A stretch of DNA of 64,000 nucleotides from Alphaproteobacteria bacterium Ga0077535 (GTDB lineage: Bacteria; Pseudomonadota; Alphaproteobacteria; Caulobacterales; Aquidulcibacteraceae). The position numbers were made by a program, and so were the translations under genes. A model generated the notes under the pieces. It was given only the letters and a program-made list of their open reading frames with translations. It was not told the DNA's origin and made no database searches. Below, piece after piece: positions 8,527 through 16,994 of the stretch; the first letter of the stretch is position 1, and each line of letters opens with the position of its first letter. The DNA lies in NCBI GenBank assembly GCA_001464425.1, contig LNEK01000020.1, positions 186,001 through 250,000 on the forward strand. The letters run 5' to 3'.

Positions 8527-9363
8527 ATGACAATCCCGCATCTCTTCCTCAATACCTCGCGCCGCCTCCGCAGCGGCTGGTGGGTCGTCATCTTTATGGC
8601 GGTGCTGACGGCGTTTTTGTTTCCGGTGATCTTGCTGGGGCAGCGCAGTGAAGGCGGCGTGCCGGTTTGGCAGCAAGCGTTGGTGGTGCTGTTTGCCTCG
8701 GTGCTCTGCCAAGCGCTGCGGCGCAAGCCGATGTCGGATCTGTTCGGTGCGTTCGATGCGCGCTGGCTTGGGCAATTGGCGATCGGCGGTGCGCTGGGCG
8801 CTGTGGTGATGGCTGTGCCTGCGGTGATCATGACGGCGTTCGGTTTAGTGGCGTGGCGCGTCTCGCCGGACGGGCTCTCGGCGCTGGGGCCGGCGTTGCT
8901 GCTGTTTCTTGCCGTAGCTGTCACCGAAGAGCTGATGTTTCGAGGTTTTGTATTTCAGCGCTTCATTGACGGGCTCGGCGCGTGGCCCGCGCAACTGATC
9001 GTCGGCGCGTTCTTTGTGCTGACGCACTCAGCAGCGCTGCAAGACGCCGGCGCGCTCGCGCCGATGGCGGGCGTAAACATCTTTATCGCTTCGATCATGT
9101 TCGGGCTCGCGTATTTGCGCACGCGAAGCCTAGCGATGCCGATTGGGATTCACCTGATGGCGAACTTTGTTCAAGGCGGGGTGTTGGGCTTCGGCGTTAG
9201 CGGCAATGAGGAGCAGGGCCTGCTTGCGCCCGCACTCAGCGGTCCCGATTGGCTGACGGGTGGTAAGTTCGGGATCGAGGCGAGCTTACCGGGATTGGTT
9301 TGCCTTCTCCTGCTGACATTCGCGCTGCTGCGTTGGCGTGGCGTTCAATCGGCGCGCACCTGA
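8527..9363 (+). CDS. CPBP family intramembrane glutamic endopeptidase
   Basis: A 278-residue inner-membrane protein of the CAAX protease/bacteriocin-processing (CPBP, ABI) family. Seven or eight hydrophobic segments are visible. The catalytic motif EExxxR is present as TEELMFRG with the glutamates at residues 134-135, a histidine-containing FVLTHSAAL segment follows, and HLMANF supplies the HxxxN-type third motif. Family members cleave prenylated proteins or act on membrane peptides; the substrate here is unknown. The gene follows gltX closely and overlaps the convergent membrane protein gene by 19 bp. Confidence 0.88.
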   Translation: MTIPHLFLNTSRRLRSGWWVVIFMAVLTAFLFPVILLGQRSEGGVPVWQQALVVLFASVLCQALRRKPMSDLFGAFDARWLGQLAIGGALGAVVMAVPAVIMTAFGLVAWRVSPDGLSALGPALLLFLAVAVTEELMFRGFVFQRFIDGLGAWPAQLIVGAFFVLTHSAALQDAGALAPMAGVNIFIASIMFGLAYLRTRSLAMPIGIHLMANFVQGGVLGFGVSGNEEQGLLAPALSGPDWLTGGKFGIEASLPGLVCLLLLTFALLRWRGVQSART

Positions 9364-9947
9364 TCGAGCGCTGCGATCTCGGCGTCGAGGCGTTTCACAG
9401 CTTGCGCATTAAGCCAGGCAATGACGGCGAACACGGCAGCCATGAGTGCAAGTCCAGCCAGGAACACAGCGAGGCGCTCTGGGAAGGGCGCAGGATTGGC
9501 GGCCGTGAAGGAAACGCCTGCCAAAAATACCAGCATGCCCGGCACGAACGGAGCCAAATACCAACGCCACACGGTGCGGAGCGCAGCGCCCTGGCGCGTG
9601 AGTTCGGCGCGATGGAACGCCGCCCAGCTTTGCGCGCCGGCGTTTAGTTCATCACCGGACGCAGCGCGTCCGAGCTGGTGCAGTTTCCAGCACACGTAAA
9701 GTGCGCCCAAAGCAATCAGCACAGCGCCGATTTGCACGATCGGCTCCGGCACGGTCGCGGCCATCCAGCCGAAGAACACCACGACGAAGCCGGCGGCGGC
9801 GTACTCGATCCAATTGCGCGTGCGGATGCGCGACTGGAAACGTTCAGCGCGCGTGTGAATGTCGGCGAGGCTCATTGTGAATTCCTCTTGGCTTTGGTTC
9901 TGCCAAATCGATTGAAGGGGATCGCGGTCAGACATTGGCGTGCTCAT
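9345..9947 (-). CDS. membrane protein, probable partner (anti-sigma-like) of the adjacent ECF sigma factor
   Basis: A 200-residue protein with a soluble N-terminal region of about 45 residues, two membrane helices near residues 48-85 and another pair near 125-170, ending in a short charged tail. Its start overlaps the end of the sigma factor gene (ATG at 9947 gives 20 bp overlap, ATG at 9935 gives 8 bp), so the two are translationally coupled. That arrangement, a cytoplasmic head plus membrane anchors directly behind an ECF sigma gene, is typical of anti-sigma factors. However, no zinc-binding anti-sigma motif (HxxxCxxC) is present, so the role is inferred from context only. Confidence 0.7.
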   Translation of the reverse strand: MSTPMSDRDPLQSIWQNQSQEEFTMSLADIHTRAERFQSRIRTRNWIEYAAAGFVVVFFGWMAATVPEPIVQIGAVLIALGALYVCWKLHQLGRAASGDELNAGAQSWAAFHRAELTRQGAALRTVWRWYLAPFVPGMLVFLAGVSFTAANPAPFPERLAVFLAGLALMAAVFAVIAWLNAQAVKRLDAEIAALDQVRAD

Positions 9948-10449
9948 GAAATTTGGCGGCGAGGTGGATCTTCAGCCGTGAGATGCGGGTGGCGACGGCG
10001 CCGGAGGAGAGGCCAGTGATTTCGGCGATGGCGGCGGCGTCGAGCTCTTCGAGATAGAGCGTGATGATTTGGCGGTCCGGCGCTTTGAGTTGGCGGATGA
10101 GCGCGTGCAAGCGGGCGACGGTTTCGCTCTCCTCGACATCGGCAGCGATGCTGGTGGAATCCGGCAAGTGTTCGATCTCGTCGATCGTGACGGCGCCCTT
10201 GTGTGTCCGGCGCTCCTTATCGACGTAGCTGGCGGCGACGTTGTGGGCGACGCGATAGACCCAGGTGCGCACTGAGCAGCGATCATCGAAGGCGGCAAAG
10301 CTGCGCCAGAGCGCGACGTGCATATCTTGCAGGAGGTCGCGGCGGCGTTCCGGGTTCGCCTCGAACGCGCCGGCCAGACGCTGCAAAGCGGGGCCATGCG
10401 CCTCGGCGGCGGCAAGGTAGCGCGCATCTTGGTCGGGACTGATGCTCAT
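9928..10449 (-). CDS. ECF-type RNA polymerase sigma factor
   Basis: A 173-residue sigma-70 family protein with only regions 2 and 4. Region 2 is DLLQDMHVALWRSFAAFD followed by the -10 recognition helix RTWVYRVAHNVAASYVDK; region 4 is YLEELDAAAIAEITGLSSG with the recognition helix AVATRISRLK. A linker of about 45 acidic residues joins them. ECF sigma factors direct stress or envelope regulons and are usually held inactive by a partner, here probably the overlapping downstream membrane protein. The gene upstream (10501-11091) ends 51 bp away in the same direction. Confidence 0.92.
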   Translation of the reverse strand: MSISPDQDARYLAAAEAHGPALQRLAGAFEANPERRRDLLQDMHVALWRSFAAFDDRCSVRTWVYRVAHNVAASYVDKERRTHKGAVTIDEIEHLPDSTSIAADVEESETVARLHALIRQLKAPDRQIITLYLEELDAAAIAEITGLSSGAVATRISRLKIHLAAKFHEHANV

Positions 10450-10500
10450 GGCGGGTTAGTCTAGGGCGGGCCGAGTTTCTGTCGCGGGCGCCCTGAAAAA

Positions 10501-11091
10501 TTAGGCCCCGCGGCCAGTGCTGCGCTTTTGCCAGGCTTCGACGATCTGTTTGGCGAACTGGCCCGCCAATAGCTTTACCTGCTCGCGGGCGTCATCGCGC
10601 GCCTCGTTGTAACCGTTAAAATTTCCGGTTCGGGCGGCCTCATTGTGAGCGCCGTTCATGTTCAGCTGACATTCGTCCATGAGCCGTTGGGTGGCTTGGA
10701 TAAAGGCTGGAATTTCCCCGTGGGGGTGCAGGGCGATGTCCAGCGCGGCGGCCGTGCGCTCGTCGGCGGCCAGGAACATGACGTTCCAATTGTCGTGCGC
10801 GTAAAGATCGAGGGTCTTCATCAGGAACGAACCTGTAGGACCCTCCCAGCAAGTCTCGGGTATCAGAAAGAATGGGCGCATCTTTGCGCCGGGCAGAAGG
10901 GCTTCTGTGCTGCTTTGGAGTTGCGCGTGGCGCGCTTCCATCGCGGCGCGAGCCTGATCTAAGCGGGCGTCGGGGCTGAGATTGGTTTCGCTGGGTCCTA
11001 CCGCGGCTGTCGGCGCCTGACGACCCACCGGCGAATCTGGCGTGGTCGGCGTAGGCGCTGGAGCAGAGGATGGCCGTTTGCCAAAGCCCAT
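10501..11091 (-). CDS. hypothetical cytoplasmic protein
   Basis: A 196-residue protein I cannot assign. The first 45 residues are low-complexity and rich in Pro, Ser, Ala and Thr, likely disordered; the remainder looks globular and helical, with an FFLIPETCWEGPTGSFLMKT segment in the middle and a long charged C-terminal helix. No signal peptide or membrane segment is seen. A TTAA-N7-TTAC element resembling a CtrA half-site lies 3 bases upstream of the start codon. It is transcribed in the same direction as the sigma factor genes downstream but is separated from them by 51 bp. Confidence 0.65.
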   Translation of the reverse strand: MGFGKRPSSAPAPTPTTPDSPVGRQAPTAAVGPSETNLSPDARLDQARAAMEARHAQLQSSTEALLPGAKMRPFFLIPETCWEGPTGSFLMKTLDLYAHDNWNVMFLAADERTAAALDIALHPHGEIPAFIQATQRLMDECQLNMNGAHNEAARTGNFNGYNEARDDAREQVKLLAGQFAKQIVEAWQKRSTGRGA

Positions 11092-11093
11092 CG

Positions 11094-11108
11094 TTAATCC
11101 CCGTTTAC
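11094..11108. promoter_or_regulatory. possible CtrA-like site (TTAA-N7-TTAC)
   Basis: One mismatch from the alphaproteobacterial CtrA consensus TTAA-N7-TTAA, placed immediately upstream of the minus-strand gene starting at 11091. The position would overlap a transcription start. In a GC-rich genome such AT-rich spaced boxes are uncommon, but a single near-match is weak evidence. Confidence 0.25.
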
Positions 11109-11144
11109 CGGGAACAGGCTACCGTGCGCCCGTTAACGCGAGGT

Positions 11145-11726
11145 TCAAGTCGAGGCGGGGGCGCCTAAGGCCGCGAAGCAATCCTCGATCGTGCGTGCGT
11201 AGGCGACGGCGTCGTTGAAGGCGGCCGGCGTGAGGTTCGCATCGATGGTGTGCTGCATCAGCGTGAAGAACGGCGCCCAGAAATCGTCCTCCGAAAGAAA
11301 GACGACTGGCTTCTTGTGCAGATCGAGCCTGCGCCAAGAGAGCGTTTCCACCGCTTCCTCTAGGGTACCGATGCCGCCAGGCAGAACGACGAACGCGTCG
11401 CTTTCCTCGAACATGATGTGTTTGCGCTCGTGCATGGTGTCGACCATGCGGTGCGGCACGTCGGCGTAAACGATTTCGCGCCGCTCCAGGAAGCGCGGCA
11501 TGATGCCGAGGACTTCACCGCCAGCTTCGTGCGCCGCTCGCGCGCAACGGCCCATCAGGCCGACGGCGCCGCCGCCATAAACCAGGCGCAGGCCGTTTGC
11601 CGCGAGCGCCGCGCCAAAGCGCGTTGCGAGGTCGAGATATTCGGGCTTCGTCGTCTCGGATGAGCCGCAATAGACGCACACCGAGCGCACTGCGGGGCCG
11701 AGCGGACTGGAATCAGCCATGGGCAT
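11145..11726 (-). CDS. LOG family protein (TIGR00730, Rossmann-fold nucleotide-binding)
   Basis: A 193-residue member of the LOG/lysine-decarboxylase-like family. The hallmark phosphate-binding motif PGGIGTLEE is present near residue 117, preceded by the MHERKHIMFEESDAFVVLPG stretch, and the N-terminus shows VCVYCGSSE as in family members. Such enzymes hydrolyse nucleoside 5'-monophosphates, including cytokinin ribotides, to base and ribose phosphate. The start may be the ATG at 11726 or at 11720. It is divergent from the ABC exporter gene. Confidence 0.9.
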   Translation of the reverse strand: MPMADSSPLGPAVRSVCVYCGSSETTKPEYLDLATRFGAALAANGLRLVYGGGAVGLMGRCARAAHEAGGEVLGIMPRFLERREIVYADVPHRMVDTMHERKHIMFEESDAFVVLPGGIGTLEEAVETLSWRRLDLHKKPVVFLSEDDFWAPFFTLMQHTIDANLTPAAFNDAVAYARTIEDCFAALGAPAST

Positions 11727-11804
11727 ACACCAAGCTTAGCTCATCATACGCCATTGCGGGGGAAATCACCCGCGCCTAAGTCGTCCCTTCAAGGATTGTT
11801 CCAA

Positions 11805-13643
11805 ATGGTGCGCGGTGAAGGAAAAGTGGTGTCGAAGGCGGAACCGTCCGTCGACGTCTCGCCGCCGATATTGCGGACCATCGGCCAGCTGATGAGCCTG
11901 ATCGGCGGCCTGGAGGGGCCGGGCTATCGCTTGCGCCTCGGGGCTGCGTTCGTCCTCACGCTTTTGGGCAAGGTGCTGGCGGTGTTTTCTCCGTTGGTTT
12001 TGGCCGACGGCATTAACGCGCTTGCGGCGGGCGATGCGCGCGGGGCGCTGCCGATGTTCATCGGGCTTGCTGGATTCTGGGCGGCGCTTCGCTTCGCCTC
12101 GACTGCTGGTCCCCAGATTCGCGACGCCATCTTCCAGCCGATCAGCGAAGAGGCGCAGCGGCGCGCGGGTACGCGCGTGTTTACCCACGTGCATGCGCTT
12201 TCGGTACGCTTTCACCAATCGAAGCGCACGGGCGCCGTCTATCGCACCATCGAACGCGGCGTACGCGCGATCGACTTTTTGCTGCGCTTCTTGGCGTTCA
12301 ACATCGCGCCCACTGTAATCGAGCTATTGCTCGCGGCGGGCGTGCTGGGTTTCAAATACGGTTGGCAATTCTCGCTCATCGCGGGGCTGACCGTTTGCAT
12401 CTACGCGTGGATCACGTTCGGCGTGACTGAATGGCGGCTCAAGCACCGTCGCGAGATGAACGAGGCCGACACCGAAGCGGCGGGCCGCGCGGTGGATTCG
12501 TTGCTCAATTTCGAGACGGTGAAGAGCTTTGCAGCCGAGAAGCGCGAAAGCGAGCGCTATGACCGCGCGCTTGCTTCGTACGCCAACGCCGCGGTGCGAT
12601 CGAACACCTCGCTTGTGCTGTTGAACGTGCTGCAGACGGTGATCATGAATATCGGCCTCGTCGCCATGGTGGTGGCGGCGGGCGTGCTGGTGGCGCGCGG
12701 CCCGATGGGGCCGGGCGACATCACCGCCGTCATCTTGATCATGACCAATCTCTACGCGCCGCTGAACATTCTCGGCTTCGCCTATCGCGAGATCAAACAG
12801 ACCTCGATCGATATGGAAAAGATGTTCACGCTGCTCGATGAGGCGCCAGACGTAGCGGATGCGCCGAACGCGAAAACGCTGAAGCCCGGGCCGGGCGAAG
12901 TTGTGTTCGATCGCGTCAACTTCTCGCACGAAGGCCGGGACCAAGGGCTGCATGAGGTTTCGTTTACGGCGCTCGCCGGGAAAACGACTGCCGTGGTCGG
13001 CCCATCCGGCGCGGGCAAATCGACGATCCTGAAATTGCTATTCCGGTTCTATGATCCGGCCGGCGGCGAAGTGCGCATCGACGGGCAAAATTTGCGTGAT
13101 GTGACGCAAGCGAGTTTGCGCTCGGTGCTGGGCCTCGTGCCGCAGGATGTCGTCCTGTTCAACGATACGATCCGCTACAACATCGCCTATGGTCGCCCCG
13201 AAGCGACACAGGCTGAACTCGACGAAGCAGCGCAGCGCGCGCAGCTGTTGCACTTCATTCAGGAATTGCCTCAGGGCTGGGATACACGCGTCGGCGAACG
13301 TGGCTTGAAGCTGAGCGGCGGTGAGAAACAGCGCGTCGGCATTGCACGCGTGGTGCTGAAAGATCCGCGCATTTTGATTTTGGACGAGGCGACCTCGTCG
13401 CTTGACAGCGGCACCGAGGCTGACGTGCAGGATGCGCTGGAAGCAGCGTCACGCGGGCGCACCACTATCGTCGTAGCGCACCGTCTGAGCACCATTGCAA
13501 ACGCCGATCAGATCGTCGTGCTTGAGGATGGCCGGGTGGTCGAACGCGGCACGCACGCGGCGCTAATCGCAAAGGACGGCCTCTACGCCAGCTTGTGGAA
13601 GCGTCAGGCGGAGGAGCCGGAGGCCATCGCTGCGGCCGAATAA
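11805..13643 (+). CDS. ABC transporter ATP-binding protein/permease, Atm1/HMT1 type
   Basis: A 612-residue half-transporter that should dimerise in the inner membrane. The N-terminal half is an exporter-type membrane domain with six helices (about residues 40-330) including the family's FHQSKRTGAVYRTIERG coupling segment. The ATPase domain has Walker A GPSGAGKST, the LSGGEKQR signature and Walker B ILILDEATSSLD followed by the AHRLSTI switch. Overall it matches the bacterial Atm1 group, which exports glutathione-derived or metal-thiol compounds linked to Fe-S cluster and heavy-metal homeostasis. The ATG at 11805 has AAGGA upstream; the frame is open to 11754. Divergent from the LOG gene. Confidence 0.92.
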   Translation: MVRGEGKVVSKAEPSVDVSPPILRTIGQLMSLIGGLEGPGYRLRLGAAFVLTLLGKVLAVFSPLVLADGINALAAGDARGALPMFIGLAGFWAALRFASTAGPQIRDAIFQPISEEAQRRAGTRVFTHVHALSVRFHQSKRTGAVYRTIERGVRAIDFLLRFLAFNIAPTVIELLLAAGVLGFKYGWQFSLIAGLTVCIYAWITFGVTEWRLKHRREMNEADTEAAGRAVDSLLNFETVKSFAAEKRESERYDRALASYANAAVRSNTSLVLLNVLQTVIMNIGLVAMVVAAGVLVARGPMGPGDITAVILIMTNLYAPLNILGFAYREIKQTSIDMEKMFTLLDEAPDVADAPNAKTLKPGPGEVVFDRVNFSHEGRDQGLHEVSFTALAGKTTAVVGPSGAGKSTILKLLFRFYDPAGGEVRIDGQNLRDVTQASLRSVLGLVPQDVVLFNDTIRYNIAYGRPEATQAELDEAAQRAQLLHFIQELPQGWDTRVGERGLKLSGGEKQRVGIARVVLKDPRILILDEATSSLDSGTEADVQDALEAASRGRTTIVVAHRLSTIANADQIVVLEDGRVVERGTHAALIAKDGLYASLWKRQAEEPEAIAAAE

Positions 13644-13708
13644 GCGGCTTTCCCAACGTTAGGTTCCGCGCTAGCGTCGACCTCAGGGACGCTATCGGGG
13701 AGAACGCC

Positions 13709-14182
13709 ATGCGCTTTGCTCTTATGTTCGTCGCCACTCTGTTCGCCGCTCTCGCTGCAACATCCGCCGAAGCACAGACGCGCTATCCACTGCATTGCCG
13801 CGCCGGCGGTGACATGAGCGTAAATGTGCTGGGCCAAGAAACGGGTGGCGGCACTGAAGTCGTGGTCAGCTTCCGGCGCTCCACCGCAACACGAGGACTC
13901 GCGGCGGGCCAATGTTCTTGGCACGATCGCGTCGTCAACGCGCGTGAGCCTACGTCATTCCGCGTGATCTTCCGCGCGCGGATCAGCGTCGATTATCGGC
14001 CGCGTCCGGGCGACCATGCCGGCGACCGTGCGGACGCCTTTGTCACCACGGGACCTGAGGCTGCCTTGGCGCGCACCTTTATCGAGACGCTGAAAGCCGG
14101 CCGCTCATTTGAAGTGCAAGCATTCAATCCTGGGCGCGCACCAATGAATGCGATCAGCTTCCGAGAGATGCCTGCGCGCTAG
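13709..14182 (+). CDS. secreted hypothetical protein
   Basis: A 157-residue protein with a clear Sec signal peptide (MRFALMFVATLFAALAATSA then EAQ), so the mature protein of about 135 residues is periplasmic. Two cysteines (in LHCRAGG and GQCSWHD) could form a disulfide. I recognise no family. GGGGAGA precedes the ATG at a suitable distance. The gene stands alone, 65 bp after the ABC exporter, and is convergent with the lipoprotein gene at 14186, their stops separated by only three bases. Confidence 0.72.
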   Translation: MRFALMFVATLFAALAATSAEAQTRYPLHCRAGGDMSVNVLGQETGGGTEVVVSFRRSTATRGLAAGQCSWHDRVVNAREPTSFRVIFRARISVDYRPRPGDHAGDRADAFVTTGPEAALARTFIETLKAGRSFEVQAFNPGRAPMNAISFREMPAR

Positions 14183-14185
14183 GCA

Positions 14186-14608
14186 TTACTGCGCGAGAAA
14201 TTCGCCGACGTTGAGCACCACCGTGCACTGATGGCGCGCGGCTGCGCCTTCACCCTCGCGGCGGCAGAAATCGACGAAGGACGGGTTCTCTCGGATCGGC
14301 GTGCTGAAACGCCAGATCGCGCCGTCTGCATTAATTTCGGACCCGGCTTGCGCGCTCCAGCGGGCGAGGCCGTCGAAGAAAGCTTGCGCCGGCACGCCGT
14401 TGCAATGGAAGCGGATGACGTTGCCTTCGCGATCGTAGGTGTTGGCTTGTGACGCCTGCGCGATGCAGTCGACATAGAAGCGCGCCTGTGGCGGCGCCGG
14501 CTGGCCCTGTGCAATTTCAAGCGAAGGCGGGCCGGCGGGCGTGTTATCTGCCGAGGTGGCGCATGCGGCAAGCGTCAACACGGAGGCGAGAGAAGCCAGA
14601 AGTTTCAT
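14186..14608 (-). CDS. putative lipoprotein
   Basis: A 140-residue protein with a lipoprotein signal: MKLLASLASVLTLAACATS, where LAAC is the lipobox and the cysteine at residue 16 would be lipidated. The mature part begins with a Pro/Ala-rich linker and contains four further cysteines, which suggests disulfides. No family is recognised. Its ATG overlaps the stop of the upstream FAD oxidoreductase by four bases (ATGA), so the two are co-transcribed and translationally coupled; a functional link is possible but not shown. Confidence 0.78.
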   Translation of the reverse strand: MKLLASLASVLTLAACATSADNTPAGPPSLEIAQGQPAPPQARFYVDCIAQASQANTYDREGNVIRFHCNGVPAQAFFDGLARWSAQAGSEINADGAIWRFSTPIRENPSFVDFCRREGEGAAARHQCTVVLNVGEFLAQ

Positions 14609-16203
14609 CCGAGTCTTCCTCCGCGCAGATCCCGCGCAACGACTTTGGCTGCATTGTGCCCCGGTGCGCCGGTGACGCCGCCGCCGGGATGCGTGCCGGC
14701 GCCGCACATGTAGAGGCCGGCGATCGGCGCGCGGTAGTCGCCGTGGCCAAGAACAGGGCGGGCGCTGAACAGCTGATCGAGCGAGAGCGCGCCATGCATG
14801 ATGTCACCGTTGACGAGGCCGAACGTGCGTTCGAGATCGAGCGGCGACATGATCTGGCGGCCAAGCACGCTCTTAGCGAAACCAGGCGCGTGCTTGTCGA
14901 CCGTCGCGATCATCAGATCGGCGACCTCATCGCGGTGATCGTCCCATGAGCGGCCGTCCGAGAGTTGCGGCTGCACGTGCTGGCAAAAGAGACTGGCGAC
15001 ATGCTGGCCAGGCGGGGCGAGGCTATCGTCCAGCGTTGAGGGTATCAGCATTTCAACGATAGGCTCGCGTGACCAGCCGTGGGCGCGCGCGTCGTCGTAG
15101 GCTTTTTCCATATAGCGCATCGACGGCGCGATGATGATGCCGGCGGTGAGGTGGTCGCCCGGCTCCGGTTTGCAGGTGAAGCGGGGTAGTTCGGAGAGCG
15201 CCACATTCATGCGGAAGGTGCCGGAGCCGTTGCGATAGCGCGTGATGCGTTCGCGGAAATCATCGGGTAGGGCGCCGGCAGGGACGATCTTTTCGAACAG
15301 CAGCTTTGGATTTAGATTGGAGATCAGCGCTTTGGCGCGCAGCGTCTCGCCCTCCTCGGTGACGATGCCCACGGCGCTGCTGTTCTCGATGATAACCTCT
15401 TTGACCGCCACGCCGGTGCGAATTTCGACGCCGCGCTCGCGGCAGCAGGCGGCCATCGCTTGTGTGATTGCGCCCATGCCGCCGATAGCGTGACCCCAGA
15501 GGCCCTTCTTGCCGTTCACTTCGCCGAAGACGTGATGCAGCAGCACGTAAGCCGAGCCGGGCGTGTAGGGGCTGGCGAAATTGCCGACGATCGAGTCGAA
15601 GCCGAACAACGCTTTGATCGGGTCGCTTTCGAACCAGCCGTCGAGCCAATCGCCGGCGCTTTCGGCGAAGAGGTCGAGCAGGTCGCGCTTGCCGGTGATG
15701 TCGAGCTTGTTTAGGCGGCCGCCCAGCTGCGCCGCGCGGAGCGCCTCTTCGACGCCGCGTACGAAGCCGTGTTCGACCAGATTGGGTGGCTGCTCCAGCA
15801 GCAGCGCGCGCACAACGTCAGCGATGACTTCGAGACGCCGTTCGTATTCGGGCAGGCGCTCGGCATCGCGGGCCGAAAAGCGGCCGACCTGTGCTTGTGT
15901 GATCCCCGGCGCCGACATGAAGTAATCGCCGTCCGGCAGCGGCAGGAAGTTGGAGACTTTGCGTTCGACGATGCGCAGGCCGTGGCGCGCAAGATCGAGG
16001 TCCGCGATGACCTTGGGGTTGAGCAGTGAGACGGTGTAGCTCGCCACCGAATTGCGGAAGCCGGGATGAAACTCTTCCGTCACCGCAGCGCCGCCGACGA
16101 CATCCCGTCGCTCTAGCACCAGCGCCTTGTACCCCGCGTCCGCGAGATAGGCAGCGCAGACCAAGCCATTGTGGCCACCGCCGATGATGATGACGTCGTG
16201 CAT
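14605..16203 (-). CDS. NAD(P)/FAD-dependent oxidoreductase, phytoene desaturase/PYROXD2-like
   Basis: A 532-residue flavoprotein. The N-terminal dinucleotide-binding motif is IIIGGGHNGLVCAAYLADAG followed by VLERRDVVGGAAVTEE, as in the carotenoid desaturase superfamily, and the C-terminal FAD motif GLYMCGAGTHPGGGVTGAPG is present. The lack of crt neighbours and the closeness to the PYROXD2 group (pyridine nucleotide-disulphide oxidoreductase domain 2) argue against a carotenoid pathway role; the substrate is unknown. The stop overlaps the start of the lipoprotein gene (ATGA). Divergent from the NTF2-like gene at 16293. Confidence 0.9.
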   Translation of the reverse strand: MHDVIIIGGGHNGLVCAAYLADAGYKALVLERRDVVGGAAVTEEFHPGFRNSVASYTVSLLNPKVIADLDLARHGLRIVERKVSNFLPLPDGDYFMSAPGITQAQVGRFSARDAERLPEYERRLEVIADVVRALLLEQPPNLVEHGFVRGVEEALRAAQLGGRLNKLDITGKRDLLDLFAESAGDWLDGWFESDPIKALFGFDSIVGNFASPYTPGSAYVLLHHVFGEVNGKKGLWGHAIGGMGAITQAMAACCRERGVEIRTGVAVKEVIIENSSAVGIVTEEGETLRAKALISNLNPKLLFEKIVPAGALPDDFRERITRYRNGSGTFRMNVALSELPRFTCKPEPGDHLTAGIIIAPSMRYMEKAYDDARAHGWSREPIVEMLIPSTLDDSLAPPGQHVASLFCQHVQPQLSDGRSWDDHRDEVADLMIATVDKHAPGFAKSVLGRQIMSPLDLERTFGLVNGDIMHGALSLDQLFSARPVLGHGDYRAPIAGLYMCGAGTHPGGGVTGAPGHNAAKVVARDLRGGRLG

Positions 16204-16292
16204 GTGCCCTCCGCGGCTCTCATGCCCTGCCGGGGGCTTCAGCGAAAGCCCGCAGTCTCGACCCTGCGCTCGGACGGGCCTAGGCTGCCGCT

Positions 16293-16730
16293 ATGAGCGC
16301 TTTACCCAACCTCGACCCGAACGCCGCCGCTTCGTTGGAGAAATGGCACGTCATGGTCGCGAGCAAAGACCTCGCCCAGCTCGATGCGATCATCCATCCG
16401 GACGCAGTGTTTCGTTCGCCGATGGCGTTCAAGCCGTATCAATCGGCGCAGGCGGTGGCGTTGCTGCTGCGCACGGTGCTGACCGTGTTCGAGGACTTCA
16501 CGTATCATCGCCAACTCGTCTCCGCGGATGGGCGCAGCGTTGTGCTGGAGTTCAGCGCGCGGGTTGGTGAGAAGCAGCTGAAAGGTATCGATCTCATCCA
16601 GTTCGATGCGGACGGGCTAATCACCGACTTCGAAGTGATGATCCGCCCGATGAGCGGGTTGCAGGCGCTGGGCGCCGAAATGGGTGCGCGGCTCGGGCAC
16701 TTGCTGCCGGTTTACAAGGCGGCGACCTAG
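16293..16730 (+). CDS. NTF2-like/SnoaL-like domain protein
   Basis: A 145-residue protein of the NTF2-like cone-fold superfamily: an N-terminal helix pair (EKWHVMVASKDLAQLDAII) leads into HPDAVFRSPMAFKP, the typical beta-hairpin entry of SnoaL-like and steroid isomerase-like proteins, and the sheet strands KGIDLIQFDADGLITDFEVM end with an MIRP motif. Members bind small hydrophobic ligands or act as isomerases or hydrolases. The substrate is not predictable. The ATG lacks a strong ribosome-binding site. It lies alone, divergent from the FAD oxidoreductase and ending just before a terminator that serves the opposite strand. Confidence 0.85.
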   Translation: MSALPNLDPNAAASLEKWHVMVASKDLAQLDAIIHPDAVFRSPMAFKPYQSAQAVALLLRTVLTVFEDFTYHRQLVSADGRSVVLEFSARVGEKQLKGIDLIQFDADGLITDFEVMIRPMSGLQALGAEMGARLGHLLPVYKAAT

Positions 16731-16734
16731 CCAA

Positions 16735-16764
16735 ACAAAAGCCCGCGGCGAACGCCTGCGGGCT
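16735..16764 (-). terminator. rho-independent terminator for tRNA-Asn
   Basis: AGCCCGC (16740-16746) pairs with GCGGGCT (16758-16764), with an inner GGC/GCC and a GAAC loop. On the minus strand the hairpin is followed by TTTTGTTTGG, so it ends transcription from the tRNA-Asn gene at 16785-16859. Confidence 0.8.
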
Positions 16765-16784
16765 CGAGCCTGATGAAAAGAAAA

Positions 16785-16859
16785 TGGCTCCCCGGGTAGG
16801 ATTCGAACCTACGACCATCCGATTAACAGTCGGATGCTCTACCACTGAGCTACCGAGGA
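16785..16859 (-). tRNA. tRNA-Asn (GTT)
   Basis: Cloverleaf of 75 bases including encoded CCA. Acceptor TCCTCGG pairs with CCGGGGA (one G:U), the anticodon loop reads CTGTTAATC with anticodon GTT, and the T-loop TTCGAAT is canonical. A terminator follows. Confidence 0.97.
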
Positions 16860-16961
16860 ACACTTTCGCCAGCGCGAAGGCCAGCGGCGGGCTTACTATC
16901 AAGTTCGGCGCCAGGGGAAAAGCCCCGGATGCCAGCTATCGATAGGCGAATAGCCACACTC

Positions 16962-16994
16962 AAAGGAAAACGAGGGCCCCTTGCGGGGCCCTCG
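16962..16994 (-). terminator. rho-independent terminator downstream of tRNA-Cys region
   Basis: A perfect 10-bp stem, CGAGGGCCCC and GGGGCCCTCG, with a TTGC loop at 16971-16994. On the minus strand it is followed by TTTTCCTTT. It would terminate a transcript from tRNA-Cys (17153-17226), leaving about 160 bases of unexplained trailer between the two. Confidence 0.85.

Noticed and set aside
10450-10500. Hairpin with AGGGCG/CGCCCT arms between the sigma gene and the upstream gene
   Set aside because: The arms are short, the loop is long and there is no T-run in the right place.
16621-16902. Minus-strand open frame across tRNA-Asn
   Set aside because: It runs through the tRNA and its terminator and has no coding evidence.
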